Assembly (NCBI RefSeq): GCF_964253915.1
Contig: NZ_CAXUSG020000001.1
Location: 682,001 to 746,000, forward strand
Direction of reading: 5' to 3'
Length of the DNA: 64,000 bases
From: Metarhizobium sp964253915
GTDB lineage: Bacteria > Pseudomonadota > Alphaproteobacteria > Rhizobiales > Rhizobiaceae
Shown one piece after another: positions 1 to 8,886 of this stretch. The notes beneath the pieces were generated by a model. That model was not told where the DNA came from, did no database searches, and saw only the letters and a program-made list of their open reading frames with translations. Within the stretch, counting starts at the first letter, position 1. Every line of letters starts with the position of its first letter. A program made the position numbers and the translations under genes.

Positions 1-71
1 ACACGGCGACCGCCGACAGCCGCAAAGTGACGCCGACCGATGTTTCGGTGGCGGTTCCTCTGCCGCAATAA
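1..71 (+). CDS. 3' end of an unidentified protein (partial)
   Basis: An open frame enters from the left edge (first full codon at 3) and ends with TAA at 69-71, giving a tail that ends VAVPLPQ. Only about 22 residues are visible, so no family can be named. An imperfect inverted repeat (CTCCCG near 75, CGGGAG near 120) follows the stop and could be its terminator. The next 90 bases lead to the DUF898 gene. Confidence 0.35.
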   Translation, partial: TATADSRKVTPTDVSVAVPLPQ

Positions 72-209
72 TTCTCCCGGCTTGCAAAGCATCTTACGCT
101 TCGCCACTATTCGTGGTGCGGGAGACTCATATTTTTGCCGTATGAGGAAATAAACAGGCGCCCACATCCGTCTGCAAGCCAGGATCGAAATCATTGGAAA
201 GGTTGAGTT

Positions 210-1298
210 ATGGCAGTGGCAGATGCGGGACGCCCTGAGACAGCTACGCAATTCGAACGTGCGTCGTTCACCGGCAGTGCTTCGGAATACTTCGGTATCT
301 GGATCGTCAACGTCCTGCTGACCATCATCACCTTCGGTATCTATTCCGCCTGGGCAAAGGTGCGGCGCAACCGGTATTTCTACGGCAACACCGTCCTCCT
401 CGGACGCGCCTTCGAATATCACGCCACCGGCAAGCAGATTTTTATCGGCCGGGTGATCGTTTTCCTCTTCTTCATCGGCATCCAGATCATTGCCGCCATC
501 CATCCGCTGTTCGTCATCCTCACAACTGTACTCATCTTCATTGCGCTGCCTTGGTTGGTGGCGCGGGGCCTGCGGTTCAATGCGCGGGTGACGAGCTATC
601 GCAATGTGCGTTTCGATTTCGTCGGTTCGGTCAAGGGCGCCTTTGTCGCCGTCGTGCTCGGCAGCTTCGTGTCGTTCCTATCGCTCGGCATCCTGGCGCC
701 GTTCGCCAGCCGCTGGCTCTATCGTTACGTCTTCGGCAACATGCGTTATGGTGACCGGCCGTTCGTCACCGAGCCGCGCGTCGGCGCGCTCTACGGCGTC
801 TGGTTTGTTCCCGCCCTGATGGTGGTGATCGGCGCGGTCCTTTGCGCCATCGTCGGCCTGGCGATGTCCGGCGCCATCATGGCGATCGTCAACAATGCCG
901 ACATGACCGAGGAGGAGATGATCCTCACCATCGTTCTCGGGGTCTATCTGGCGTTTTTCGTCGTCTTTATCGTCTACGGCCTGGCGGCACTGGTCTACCG
1001 CGCCGGTGTGCGCAACGTCGTGTTTTCCTCGACAAAGCTCGACGACAAGCATGAGCTCATGAGCGACATGTCGCGCGCCCGTTATGCCTGGATCGCCATC
1101 AGCAACGTGATCGTCACCATCCTGACGCTCGGCCTGATGCGGCCCTGGGCCGCCGTCCGCCTGGCGCGCTACATGACGGCACATACGGGTATCACCATCC
1201 ATGGTGATGTCGGCGAGATACTGTCCTCGATCGAATCCACCGGCGCGGCGATGTCTGCCGAATACATGGACATGGAAGGGATCGATTTTGGTTTCTGA
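210..1298 (+). CDS. DUF898 (YjgN-like) multi-pass membrane protein
   Basis: Predicted inner-membrane protein of 362 aa and unknown function. The repeated pattern of hydrophobic segments ending in YSAWAKVRRNRYFYGNT-like motifs (residues about 46-62), with a second related block near the C-terminus (LTLGLMRPWAAVRLARYM), is typical of the DUF898/YjgN family. About eight hydrophobic segments are visible. The start is supported by GGAAAGG 7-8 bases upstream. The gene overlaps the M48 peptidase gene by 11 bases, so the two are translationally coupled. This pairing suggests a joint role in envelope maintenance, but that is inference. Confidence 0.85.
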   Translation: MAVADAGRPETATQFERASFTGSASEYFGIWIVNVLLTIITFGIYSAWAKVRRNRYFYGNTVLLGRAFEYHATGKQIFIGRVIVFLFFIGIQIIAAIHPLFVILTTVLIFIALPWLVARGLRFNARVTSYRNVRFDFVGSVKGAFVAVVLGSFVSFLSLGILAPFASRWLYRYVFGNMRYGDRPFVTEPRVGALYGVWFVPALMVVIGAVLCAIVGLAMSGAIMAIVNNADMTEEEMILTIVLGVYLAFFVVFIVYGLAALVYRAGVRNVVFSSTKLDDKHELMSDMSRARYAWIAISNVIVTILTLGLMRPWAAVRLARYMTAHTGITIHGDVGEILSSIESTGAAMSAEYMDMEGIDFGF

Positions 1299-2412
1299 GG
1301 GCAGCGTTATCGCCCGCGGCGAATGGCATCCGGCCAATTCCAGCCGTTCGGTTCCGGCATCGCTGCAGCTGGCCGGCGGCCTGGTGGTTGCCGTCGGCGA
1401 CGCGGCGGCAGAGCGTCATTCCGCCGCCGAGCCGGAGAAAATGGAGTTTTCGCCGCGTGTCGGCTCCATTCCCCGCCGCGTTGTCTTTCCGGATGGCTCG
1501 TTGTTCGAAACCCGCGACAATGATGCCATCGACGCCTTTGTCGAGAAACGTCGCGGGCGGCGCAGCGGTTTCGTTCACCGGTTGGAGGAGTTCCATCCGC
1601 GCCTCATCGTCTTCACCGGCCTCGTCATGCTGCTTGCCGCCGGCATTTACCGGTATGCCCTGCCGGCTCTGGTGGAGCTTGCGGTGCTTTTGACACCGCC
1701 TGTGGTGCCGGACTGGATGGGAGCGGGCACGCTCTCCACGCTGGACCGCACCACGCTGTCGCCCAGCACGCTGCCGGAGGCCGACCGCAAGCGGATATCG
1801 GATGGTTTTGCACTGCTGGCGGCCAAGGCCGAAGGCGGAGCCGATGCCTACACGCTGAATTTTCGCGATGGCGGCTACATCGGCCCGAACGCCTTCGCCC
1901 TACCGGACGGCAGCCTGATCCTCACCGACCAACTCGTCGAACTCGCCAAGGGCGACACCGACATGATCCTCGGCGTGCTTGGCCACGAGATCGGCCATGT
2001 CGAGAAAAAGCACAGCCTGCGCCAGCTCTATCGCGCCGCCGGCATCGCCGGCCTGATCATGCTGATCGCCGGCGACGTCGGCTCCGGTGTTGAGGATATC
2101 CTCACCCAGGGCGGCGGCTTGCTGGCGCTGTCCTATTCCCGGGAGGCGGAAAGCGAGGCGGACAGGCGCTCCGTCGAACTGATGCGCGCCGCCGGTCGCG
2201 ATTCCGCGGCCATCGCCCGCTTCTTCGAGCGCCTGGAGGAAATCCATGGCGATAGTGGTGGCAACAGCATGCTGTCGACGCATCCGGGCACGCCGGAACG
2301 ACGGCAGGCCATTCTCGACTACGACGCCCAGTTGCGTGGTGCCACGGTGGAGCAGAACGATGGCGCCTCCACATCTGGCGCAGCGGGGGGACAGCAGCCG
2401 GCAAAACCCTGA
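1288..2412 (+). CDS. M48-family zinc metallopeptidase, membrane-anchored
   Basis: Predicted membrane-bound metallopeptidase (Oma1/HtpX-like M48 family) of 374 aa. The zinc motif HEIGH is at residues 233-237, and the third ligand probably lies in the downstream SREAESEADRRSVELM segment. One strong transmembrane stretch (about residues 107-125) places the catalytic domain in the periplasm. The frame is open back to 1201, but that extension lies wholly inside the preceding gene. I chose TTG at 1288 because GGAAGGGA sits 6-13 bases upstream and the overlap with DUF898 is then only 11 bases. It probably degrades damaged envelope proteins; no substrate can be read from sequence. Confidence 0.85.
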   Translation: MVSEGSVIARGEWHPANSSRSVPASLQLAGGLVVAVGDAAAERHSAAEPEKMEFSPRVGSIPRRVVFPDGSLFETRDNDAIDAFVEKRRGRRSGFVHRLEEFHPRLIVFTGLVMLLAAGIYRYALPALVELAVLLTPPVVPDWMGAGTLSTLDRTTLSPSTLPEADRKRISDGFALLAAKAEGGADAYTLNFRDGGYIGPNAFALPDGSLILTDQLVELAKGDTDMILGVLGHEIGHVEKKHSLRQLYRAAGIAGLIMLIAGDVGSGVEDILTQGGGLLALSYSREAESEADRRSVELMRAAGRDSAAIARFFERLEEIHGDSGGNSMLSTHPGTPERRQAILDYDAQLRGATVEQNDGASTSGAAGGQQPAKP

Positions 2413-2511
2413 CGGCTGCTTGGCGGCGGCCGTTCATGATTCCGCCATGCTAAAAATTTACCACTTGGAAAACCCCTGTGGCGGCCTGAACAATTTTCCT
2501 GTTTTTTGGAA

Positions 2512-2540
2512 TTGTTCAAATCTACGAGGCCGACTATATA
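2512..2540 (+). promoter_or_regulatory. Probable sigma-70 promoter of rirA
   Basis: A TTGTTC -35-like hexamer (2512-2517) is followed after 16-17 bases by CTATAT/TATATA (2534-2540). It lies 35 bases upstream of the rirA start with GGGGAGGA-rich leader sequence between. I saw no TGA-N9-TCA iron box in it. Confidence 0.5.
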
Positions 2541-2574
2541 GGGGAGGATAAGAGTCAAGAATCGGGAGATCAGC

Positions 2575-3051
2575 ATGCGTTTGACGAAACAGACCAACTA
2601 TGCCGTGCGCATGTTGATGTATTGCGCGGCCAACGAAGGTCAGCTGAGCCGTGTTCCCGAGATTGCCAGGGCTTACGGAGTTTCCGAGCTTTTCCTCTTC
2701 AAGATCCTGCAGCCGCTGAACAAGGCCGGCCTGATCGAGACCGTGCGCGGCCGTAATGGCGGCGTGCGCCTTGGTCGCGCCTCCGACAAGATCACCCTGT
2801 TCGACGTCGTGCGTGTGACCGAGGACAGCTTCGCCATGGCGGAGTGCTTCGAAGACGGCGCGGTGGAATGTCCGCTGGTCGACAGCTGCGGCCTCAACTC
2901 GGCGCTGCGCAAGGCCCTGAACGCCTTCTTCGCGGTGCTGGCGGAATACACCATCGACGATCTCGTCAAGGCGCGCCCGCAGATCAACATGCTGCTCGGC
3001 CTGCCGGCGCGCATGCAGAAGAACGGCGCCATCGCTGCCCCGGCAGCCTGA
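2575..3051 (+). CDS. rirA: Rrf2-family iron-responsive regulator RirA
   Basis: Global iron regulator of rhizobia: with an Fe-S cluster bound it represses iron-uptake genes. The 158-aa protein has the Rrf2 winged helix at the N-terminus (MRLTKQTNYAVRMLMYCA) and a recognition region around VSELFLFKILQPLNKAGL. The three conserved cluster cysteines are C91, C99 and C105 with RirA spacing. The text matches known RirA closely (RGRNGGVRLGR, DDLVKARPQIN), so the specific name is justified over generic Rrf2 or IscR. It is a single gene with its own promoter and terminator. A candidate target, fhuCDB with a TGA-N9-TCA box, lies at 43-45 kb. Confidence 0.95.
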   Translation: MRLTKQTNYAVRMLMYCAANEGQLSRVPEIARAYGVSELFLFKILQPLNKAGLIETVRGRNGGVRLGRASDKITLFDVVRVTEDSFAMAECFEDGAVECPLVDSCGLNSALRKALNAFFAVLAEYTIDDLVKARPQINMLLGLPARMQKNGAIAAPAA

Positions 3052-3076
3052 GTCAACTGATATATGAGACGATCGA

Positions 3077-3112
3077 GGCGCAGGCGGCTTACCGTCTGCG
3101 CCTGTTTTATTT
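3077..3112 (+). terminator. Rho-independent terminator after rirA
   Basis: An 11-bp stem (3077-3087 with 3092-3102, one G-T pair) around a CTTA loop is followed by TGTTTTATTT. It starts 26 bases after the rirA stop. Confidence 0.85.
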
Positions 3113-3390
3113 GCGACATGTTTCTGGCCGGAATACGCGTTTTCAGCGCGTCGCAATCGCACTGGTTGCGGAAAACTTTGCTTCACACGGTTGAGCGCGA
3201 CTGGAATAGGATTACGAATATTTCGATTCCACAGCGTTTTGGGTCAAAAAATTTCTAAATTTATCCGCTTGGACAAAATTTCGCCGGGGTCTGTTGCTTT
3301 CGCCCCTCAAATGTCGTTCCATTTGGCGATGGCCCGGACACAGCTTCCGGGATCCAGTTTTACAACAAAAACAATCTGGGAAACGACATC
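3113..3390. other. Intergenic region rirA-dppA
   Basis: This is a gene-free leader, notably AT-rich at 3238-3285 (AAAAAATTTCTAAATTTATCC). The AT-rich part could hold the dppA promoter or an iron-type operator, because TTCTAAA is half of the Irr-box palindrome. No complete palindrome and no convincing small gene are seen. Confidence 0.4.
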
Positions 3391-4986
3391 ATGAAAAAGA
3401 TCTCCCTCCTGCTTGCAGCGACGGCGCTTGCCTCGGTCATGGCGACCTCGGCATGGTCGAAGACGCTGGTGTATTGCTCCGAAGGGTCGCCGGAAGGCTT
3501 CGACCCGTCGCTCTACACCGCCGGCACGACGTTCGACGCCTCGTCGCGCACCGCCTACAGCCGTCTGGTCGAGTTCAAGCATGGCAGCACCGAGATCGAG
3601 CCGGGCGTCGCCGAAAGCTGGACGATTTCGCCGGATGGTCTTGAATACACCTTCAAGCTGCGCGCTGGCGTGAAGTTCCAGACGACCGAATATTTCACCC
3701 CGACGCGCGAACTGAACGCCGACGACGTGATTTTCTCGTTCGAGCGCCAGATCAAGGCCGACCATCCCTGGCACAAGTATGTCGAGGGTGCGTCCTGGGA
3801 ATATGCCGCCGGCATGGGCTTCCCGGACCTGATCAAGTCGATCGAGAAGGTCGATGACCTGACCGTCAAGTTCGTTCTCAACAAGCCTGAAGCACCGTTC
3901 ATCGCCAACCTCGGCATGGACTTCGCTTCGATCATGTCGAAGGAATATGCTGACAAGCTGACCGCCGAAGGCAAGGTCGCGCAGCTGAACCAGATGCCGC
4001 TCGGCACCGGTCCGTTCACCTTCGTTGCCTACCAGCCGGATGCCGTCATCCGCTACAAGGCGAACCCGGACTACTACAAGGGCAAGGAAAAGATCGACGA
4101 TCTCGTCTTCGCCATCACGACCGACGCTGCTGTGCGCGCACAGAAGCTGAAGGCCGGCGAATGCCATGTCATGCCGTACCCGAACGCTGCCGACGTTGCC
4201 GACCTGAAGGCCGATCCGAACCTGACGGTTCTGGAAGAAGAAGGTCTTAATGTCGCCTATCTCGCCTACAACACGCAGATGGCCCCCTTCGACAAGCCGG
4301 AAGTGCGCAAGGCGCTGAACATGGCCGTCAACAAGCAGGCGATCATCGACGCCGTCTTCCAGGGCGCCGCTTCGGTTGCCAAGAACCCGATCCCGCCGAC
4401 GATGTGGTCCTATAATGACGCCATCGAAGACGACAAGTACGATCCGGAAGGTGCCAAGAAGGCTCTCGAAGCCGCTGGCGTCAAGGATCTGAAGATGAAG
4501 ATCTGGGCGATGCCCGTTTCGCGTCCCTACATGCTGAACGCCCGCCGCGCCGCTGAACTGATGCAGGCAGACCTGGCCAAGGTCGGCGTCGAAGTCGAGA
4601 TCGTCACCCACGAATGGGCTGAATACCTCAAGCTTTCCAGCGACGTGAAGCGCGATGGCGCCGTCATGCTCGGCTGGACGGGTGACAACGGCGATCCGGA
4701 CAACTTCCTCGACACGCTGCTCGGCTGCGAAGCCGTTGGCGGCAACAACCGCGCTCAGTGGTGCAACGAGGAGTTCAACAAGCTGGTGAAGGCTGCCAAG
4801 CAGACCTCCGACCAGGCGGAACGCGCCAAGTTCTACCAGGACGCCCAGGTCATCTTCAAGCGTGAGGCTCCCTGGAACACGATCGACCATTCGCTCGTCT
4901 TCCTGCCGGTCAGCAAGAAGGTTTCCGGCTTCGTGCAGGATCCGCTCGGCATTCACCGCTTCGACGGCGCTGATATCGCTGAATAA
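3391..4986 (+). CDS. dppA: ABC transporter dipeptide-type substrate-binding protein DppA
   Basis: Periplasmic solute-binding protein (SBP_bac_5 family, 531 aa, full length) that delivers di/oligopeptides to DppBCDF. In rhizobia the equivalent system also carries delta-aminolevulinic acid (known biology, not seen here). A Sec signal peptide covers residues 1-23 (MKKISLLLAATALASVMATSAW). The mature part starts KTLVYCSEGSPEGFDPSLY, typical of DppA. It is the first gene of dppABCDF. Two hairpins separate it from dppB, a common arrangement that keeps binding protein in excess. Nearness to rirA is worth noting because Dpp systems can carry haem-related compounds. Confidence 0.93.
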   Translation: MKKISLLLAATALASVMATSAWSKTLVYCSEGSPEGFDPSLYTAGTTFDASSRTAYSRLVEFKHGSTEIEPGVAESWTISPDGLEYTFKLRAGVKFQTTEYFTPTRELNADDVIFSFERQIKADHPWHKYVEGASWEYAAGMGFPDLIKSIEKVDDLTVKFVLNKPEAPFIANLGMDFASIMSKEYADKLTAEGKVAQLNQMPLGTGPFTFVAYQPDAVIRYKANPDYYKGKEKIDDLVFAITTDAAVRAQKLKAGECHVMPYPNAADVADLKADPNLTVLEEEGLNVAYLAYNTQMAPFDKPEVRKALNMAVNKQAIIDAVFQGAASVAKNPIPPTMWSYNDAIEDDKYDPEGAKKALEAAGVKDLKMKIWAMPVSRPYMLNARRAAELMQADLAKVGVEVEIVTHEWAEYLKLSSDVKRDGAVMLGWTGDNGDPDNFLDTLLGCEAVGGNNRAQWCNEEFNKLVKAAKQTSDQAERAKFYQDAQVIFKREAPWNTIDHSLVFLPVSKKVSGFVQDPLGIHRFDGADIAE

Positions 4987-5003
4987 CAACAAAAGATGAA
5001 AAT

Positions 5004-5052
5004 GCCCGGTCTGCCGGGCTTGTCCGGCGGTCGGGTTTCCCTGACCGCCGGA
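5004..5052 (+). promoter_or_regulatory. Two hairpins between dppA and dppB (attenuator or 3' stabiliser)
   Basis: First hairpin: GCCCGG (5004-5009) with CCGGGC (5014-5019). Second: perfect 10-bp TCCGGCGGTC (5023-5032) with GACCGCCGGA (5043-5052), followed by AATTTT. They probably cause partial termination or protect the dppA transcript. Confidence 0.65.
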
Positions 5053-5072
5053 AATTTTAGGTATCCAAAGCC

Positions 5073-6077
5073 ATGTTGCGCTTCTTTCTCGGACGCCTTG
5101 CGATCCTGATTCCGACCTTCCTCGGTGTGTCGCTGATCGCCTTCTCCTTCATCCGCCTCCTGCCCGGTGATCCGGTCATGCTTATGTCCGGCGAGCGGGT
5201 GATGTCGGAAGAGCGGCACGCCCAAATCATGCACGATCTCGGTCTCGACCGTCCCATGTACGTGCAATACTTCGATTATCTCGGCAATGTGCTGACCGGC
5301 GACCTCGGTACGTCGATCGTCAGCAAGCGGCCGGTCTTCGATGATTTCCTCTCGTTGTTTCCCGCGACGCTCGAACTGTCGATCTGCGCCATCATCGTCG
5401 CCATGTGCCTCGGCATTCCCGCGGGCGTGATCGCGGCGGTCAAGCGAGGGACGTGGTTCGACCAGTCGATCATGGGCATCGCGCTGGTCGGCTATTCCAT
5501 GCCGATCTTCTGGTGGGGCCTGCTCCTGATGATCTTCTTCTCCGGCTACCTGCAATGGACGCCGGTGTCGGGGCGCATCTCGCTGATGTATTTCTTCCCG
5601 CCGGTGACGGGTTTTATGCTGATCGACAGCCTGCTGTCGGGCCAGTCCGGCGCCTTCAAGTCGGCGGTCAGTTACCTGATCCTGCCGACGGTGGTGCTGG
5701 CCACCATTCCGCTTGCCGTCATTGCGCGCCAGACGCGCTCGGCGATGCTGGAAGTGCTGGGCGAAGATTACGTCCGCACCGCCCGCTCCAAAGGCCTGTC
5801 GCCCTGGCGCGTCGTCGGCGTCCATGCCTTGCGCAACGCCCTGATCCCGGTGATCACCACCATCGGCCTGCAGGTCGGCGTGCTGCTTGCCGGCGCGATC
5901 CTGACGGAGACGATCTTCTCCTGGCCGGGTATCGGCAAGTGGATGGTCGATGCGGTGTTCAAGCGTGACTATGCGGTGGTGCAGGGCGGCCTTCTGATGA
6001 TCGCCGGCGTCATCATGCTCGTCAATCTTGCCGTCGATGTCACCTATGGTTTCATCAACCCGCGCATTCGCCACTAG
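5073..6077 (+). CDS. dppB: Dipeptide ABC transporter permease DppB
   Basis: Inner-membrane permease of 334 aa, with the usual DppB N-terminus (MLRFFLGRLAILIPTFLGVS) and six predicted transmembrane segments. The ABC-interaction EAA loop is visible as EVLGEDYVRTARSKGLSPWR (about residues 228-247). It pairs with DppC nine bases downstream to form the channel. Confidence 0.93.
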   Translation: MLRFFLGRLAILIPTFLGVSLIAFSFIRLLPGDPVMLMSGERVMSEERHAQIMHDLGLDRPMYVQYFDYLGNVLTGDLGTSIVSKRPVFDDFLSLFPATLELSICAIIVAMCLGIPAGVIAAVKRGTWFDQSIMGIALVGYSMPIFWWGLLLMIFFSGYLQWTPVSGRISLMYFFPPVTGFMLIDSLLSGQSGAFKSAVSYLILPTVVLATIPLAVIARQTRSAMLEVLGEDYVRTARSKGLSPWRVVGVHALRNALIPVITTIGLQVGVLLAGAILTETIFSWPGIGKWMVDAVFKRDYAVVQGGLLMIAGVIMLVNLAVDVTYGFINPRIRH

Positions 6078-6086
6078 GAGGGTCTC

Positions 6087-6977
6087 ATGAGTTCGGCCAC
6101 CGTTAAAACCGGCCATCCCTCCGCCCTGGCGGAGTTCTGGTACTATTTCTCGCGCAACAAGGGCGCCGTCCTCGGCTTTGCCGTTTTCGTCATCGTCCTG
6201 CTGCTTGCCGTTTTTGCTCCGATCGTTGCCCCGCACGCGCCCAGCGAGCAGGTCCGCGACAAGCTTCTGCTGCCGCCGTCCTGGATGGTGGGTGGCGACG
6301 GCTCCTATCTGCTCGGCACCGATGCCGTCGGCCGCGATATTCTGTCGCGTCTGATTTATGGCGCGCGGTTCTCGCTGTTCATCGGCCTCGTCGTCGTGAC
6401 GCTGTCGGTCATCTCGGGCGTGCTGATCGGCCTCGTCGCCGGCTATTTCCGCGGCCGCGTCGATATCGCCATCATGCGCGTCATGGATATCATCCTGGCT
6501 TTCCCGTCGCTCTTGCTGGCGCTCGTCCTCGTCGCCGTGCTCGGGCCGGGACTGTTGAATGCGATGATCGCCATCGCGCTGGTCAACCAGCCGCATTTCG
6601 TCCGCCTGACCCGCGCCTCCGTGATGGCCGAGCGCGAGAAGGATTACGTGATCGCCTCGCGCGTCGCCGGCGCCGGCACGTTGCGCATCATGTTCCTGAC
6701 CATCCTGCCGAACTGCCTCGGGCCGCTGATCGTCCAGGCGACGCTCGCCTTCTCGGCGGCGATCCTCGATGCCGCCGCTCTCGGCTTCCTCGGCATGGGC
6801 GCCCAGCCGCCGACACCGGAGTGGGGAACCATGCTCGCTGAAGCCCGTGAATTCATCCAGCGCGCCTGGTGGGTCGTGACCTTCCCCGGTCTCGCCATCC
6901 TGGTCACCGTGCTTGCCATCAACCTGATGGGCGATGGACTGCGTGATGCGCTCGATCCCAAGCTGAAGAGGTCGTGA
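6087..6977 (+). CDS. dppC: Dipeptide ABC transporter permease DppC
   Basis: Second permease subunit (296 aa). The N-terminal OppC/DppC domain (FWYYFSRNKGAVLGFAVFV) precedes the LGTDAVGRDILSRLIYGAR motif of DppC proteins (residues about 73-91) and an EAA loop around EREKDYVIASRVAGA. The start is preceded by GAGGGTCTC. Its stop overlaps the dppD start (TGATG at 6975-6979). Confidence 0.93.
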   Translation: MSSATVKTGHPSALAEFWYYFSRNKGAVLGFAVFVIVLLLAVFAPIVAPHAPSEQVRDKLLLPPSWMVGGDGSYLLGTDAVGRDILSRLIYGARFSLFIGLVVVTLSVISGVLIGLVAGYFRGRVDIAIMRVMDIILAFPSLLLALVLVAVLGPGLLNAMIAIALVNQPHFVRLTRASVMAEREKDYVIASRVAGAGTLRIMFLTILPNCLGPLIVQATLAFSAAILDAAALGFLGMGAQPPTPEWGTMLAEAREFIQRAWWVVTFPGLAILVTVLAINLMGDGLRDALDPKLKRS

Positions 6978-7831
6978 TGTCCCTTTTCGAAATTGAAAAT
7001 CTCGTCGTCGAGTTCCAGACCGCCTCCGGCCCGTTCCGGGCGGTGGATGGTGTCTCGCTCAAGGTCAAGGCCGGCGAAGTTCTCGCCATCGTCGGCGAAT
7101 CCGGCTCCGGCAAGTCGGTATCGATGCTGGCGGCCATGGGGCTGTTGCCCTGGACGGCCAAGGTCACCGCCGACAAGCTGACGTTCGATGGCCGCAACCT
7201 TCTCGGCATGTCGCCCGCCGAGCGCCGCAAGATCGTCGGCAAGGACATGGCGATGATCTTCCAGGAGCCGATCGCCAGCCTCAACCCCTGCTTCACGGTC
7301 GGTTTCCAGATCGAAGAAGTCCTAAAGGTGCATGAAAAGCTCGGCAAGGCGGCGCGGCGCGCCCGCGCCATCGAGCTTTTCGCCGCCGTCGGCATTCCCA
7401 ACCCGGAAGACCGCCTCGGCCACTTCCCGCACCAGATGTCGGGCGGCCAGTGCCAGCGCGTCATGATCGCCATCGCGCTTGCCTGCAATCCGAAACTGCT
7501 GATCGCCGACGAACCGACGACGGCGCTCGACGTGACGATCCAGAAGCAGATCCTCGACTTGCTGATGCGGTTGCAGGCCGAACGCGGCATGGGCCTGATC
7601 ATCATCACCCACAATATGGGTGTCGTCGCCGAAACCGCCGACCGCGTCATCGTCCAGTACAAGGGCCGCAAGATCGAGGAGGCCGACGTGCTCTCCCTGT
7701 TCGAAGCACCGAAGAGCGCCTATACGCGCGCGCTGCTTTCCGCCCTGCCGGACAATGCCACCGGCGATCGCCTGCCGACGATTGCCGAACTCCTGTCCGA
7801 CGAACAGATCTTCGAAGGAGCCGTCCGATGA
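6977..7831 (+). CDS. dppD: Dipeptide ABC transporter ATPase DppD
   Basis: First of two ATPases of the Dpp importer (284 aa). Walker A is GESGSGKS (about residues 39-46), the signature is MSGGQCQRVMIAIAL and Walker B is LLIADEPTTALD; the C-terminal oligopeptide-transporter region is short. A GTG codon sits at 6974, but ATG at 6977 overlaps the dppC stop as TGATG and is the likely start. It overlaps dppF by four bases (ATGA). Confidence 0.92.
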   Translation: MSLFEIENLVVEFQTASGPFRAVDGVSLKVKAGEVLAIVGESGSGKSVSMLAAMGLLPWTAKVTADKLTFDGRNLLGMSPAERRKIVGKDMAMIFQEPIASLNPCFTVGFQIEEVLKVHEKLGKAARRARAIELFAAVGIPNPEDRLGHFPHQMSGGQCQRVMIAIALACNPKLLIADEPTTALDVTIQKQILDLLMRLQAERGMGLIIITHNMGVVAETADRVIVQYKGRKIEEADVLSLFEAPKSAYTRALLSALPDNATGDRLPTIAELLSDEQIFEGAVR

Positions 7832-8655
7832 CCCCTGTGCTCGAAACACGAAATCTCGTCCGCGATTATCACATCGCCGGCGGCATCTTCCGCAAGGGCC
7901 GGACGATCCATGCGGTCAAGGGCATCAGCCTGGCGGTAGAGCAAGGCAAGACGCTGGCCATCGTTGGTGAAAGCGGTTGCGGCAAGTCGACGCTCGCCCG
8001 CATGATCACCATGATCGACGCGCCGACCGCCGGCGAAATGCTGATCGACGGCCAGAAGGTCGACATCGCCAAGGAAGGCCTGACGCCGGAGATGCGCCGC
8101 AAGGTGCAGATCGTGTTCCAGAACCCCTACGGCACGCTCAACCCGCGCAAGAAGATCGGTGACATCCTGATGGAACCGCTGGTCATCAACACCTCGATCA
8201 AATACGACGAGCGGCGTGACCGGGCCATGGCGATGCTGAAGAAGGTCGGCCTCGACGAGAAACATTTCGGCCGTTACCCGCATATGTTCTCCGGCGGCCA
8301 GCGCCAGCGTGTCGCCATCGCCCGCGCCCTGATGCTCAGCCCGCGGCTGCTGGTTCTCGACGAACCGGTCTCGGCGCTCGATCTTTCGGTGCAGGCACAG
8401 GTGCTCAACCTGCTGGCCGACCTGCAGGACGAGTTCCAGCTGACCTACGTCTTCATCAGCCACGATCTCTCCGTCGTGCGTTACATCGCCGACGACGTGA
8501 TGGTGATGTATTATGGCGAGGCGGTGGAATACGGTTCGCGCGAAGAGGTGTTCAGCGATCCGAAACACGCCTACACCAAGTCGCTGTTCTCGGCGACGCC
8601 GCGTGCCGATGTCGAGAGCATCAAGGCCCGTCTGGCGCGCAAGAACGCCGCCTGA
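7828..8655 (+). CDS. dppF: Dipeptide ABC transporter ATPase DppF
   Basis: Second ATPase of the Dpp importer (275 aa). Walker A GESGCGKST, signature FSGGQRQRVAIARAL, Walker B LLVLDEPVSALDLS and the GGIFRKGRTIHAVKGIS N-terminus are typical of DppF/OppF. The ATG at 7828 follows GAAGGAG by seven bases and overlaps the dppD stop. The open frame extends upstream to 7450 but only inside dppD. It is the last gene of the operon. Confidence 0.92.
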   Translation: MTPVLETRNLVRDYHIAGGIFRKGRTIHAVKGISLAVEQGKTLAIVGESGCGKSTLARMITMIDAPTAGEMLIDGQKVDIAKEGLTPEMRRKVQIVFQNPYGTLNPRKKIGDILMEPLVINTSIKYDERRDRAMAMLKKVGLDEKHFGRYPHMFSGGQRQRVAIARALMLSPRLLVLDEPVSALDLSVQAQVLNLLADLQDEFQLTYVFISHDLSVVRYIADDVMVMYYGEAVEYGSREEVFSDPKHAYTKSLFSATPRADVESIKARLARKNAA

Positions 8656-8667
8656 ACCCGATTTAAA

Positions 8668-8762
8668 GCATGTCGCGCAAAAGTGCGCAGCGGTTTTGCG
8701 CGACATGCGGCAACAAAGAACGAAAGCGTGAGAGCGAATCTGAAAGATCGTGACACGCTTTT
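8668..8762. repeat. Rhizobial palindromic intergenic element (RIME-like)
   Basis: Two nested palindromes occur. A perfect 15-bp arm GCATGTCGCGCAAAA (8668-8682) pairs with 8694-8708 across an 11-base loop; AAAGCGTG (8723-8730) pairs with CACGCTTT (8754-8761). This arrangement is common between genes in Rhizobiaceae. It follows the dppF stop, so it may also end transcription. Confidence 0.75.
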
Positions 8763-8886
8763 GAATTTCGCGGATGCCGTCTTGCGGCGTCCGCGGAGTT
8801 GACCGGCTTTCGCATTGCAGTAAAACCGTCACAGGCACCTGCTAGGTGCTTCGTGTCCTGCCAGCGTGTGAAGGTTCTTCCTGCTA

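Noticed and set aside
3307..4992. 561-residue minus-strand frame
   Set aside because: Antisense to dppA, which has a signal peptide and full family match.
4953..6596. 547-residue open frame on the minus strand
   Set aside because: It is antisense to dppB and dppC, which have clear family motifs. Its His/Asp/Arg-rich translation is typical of a high-GC shadow frame.
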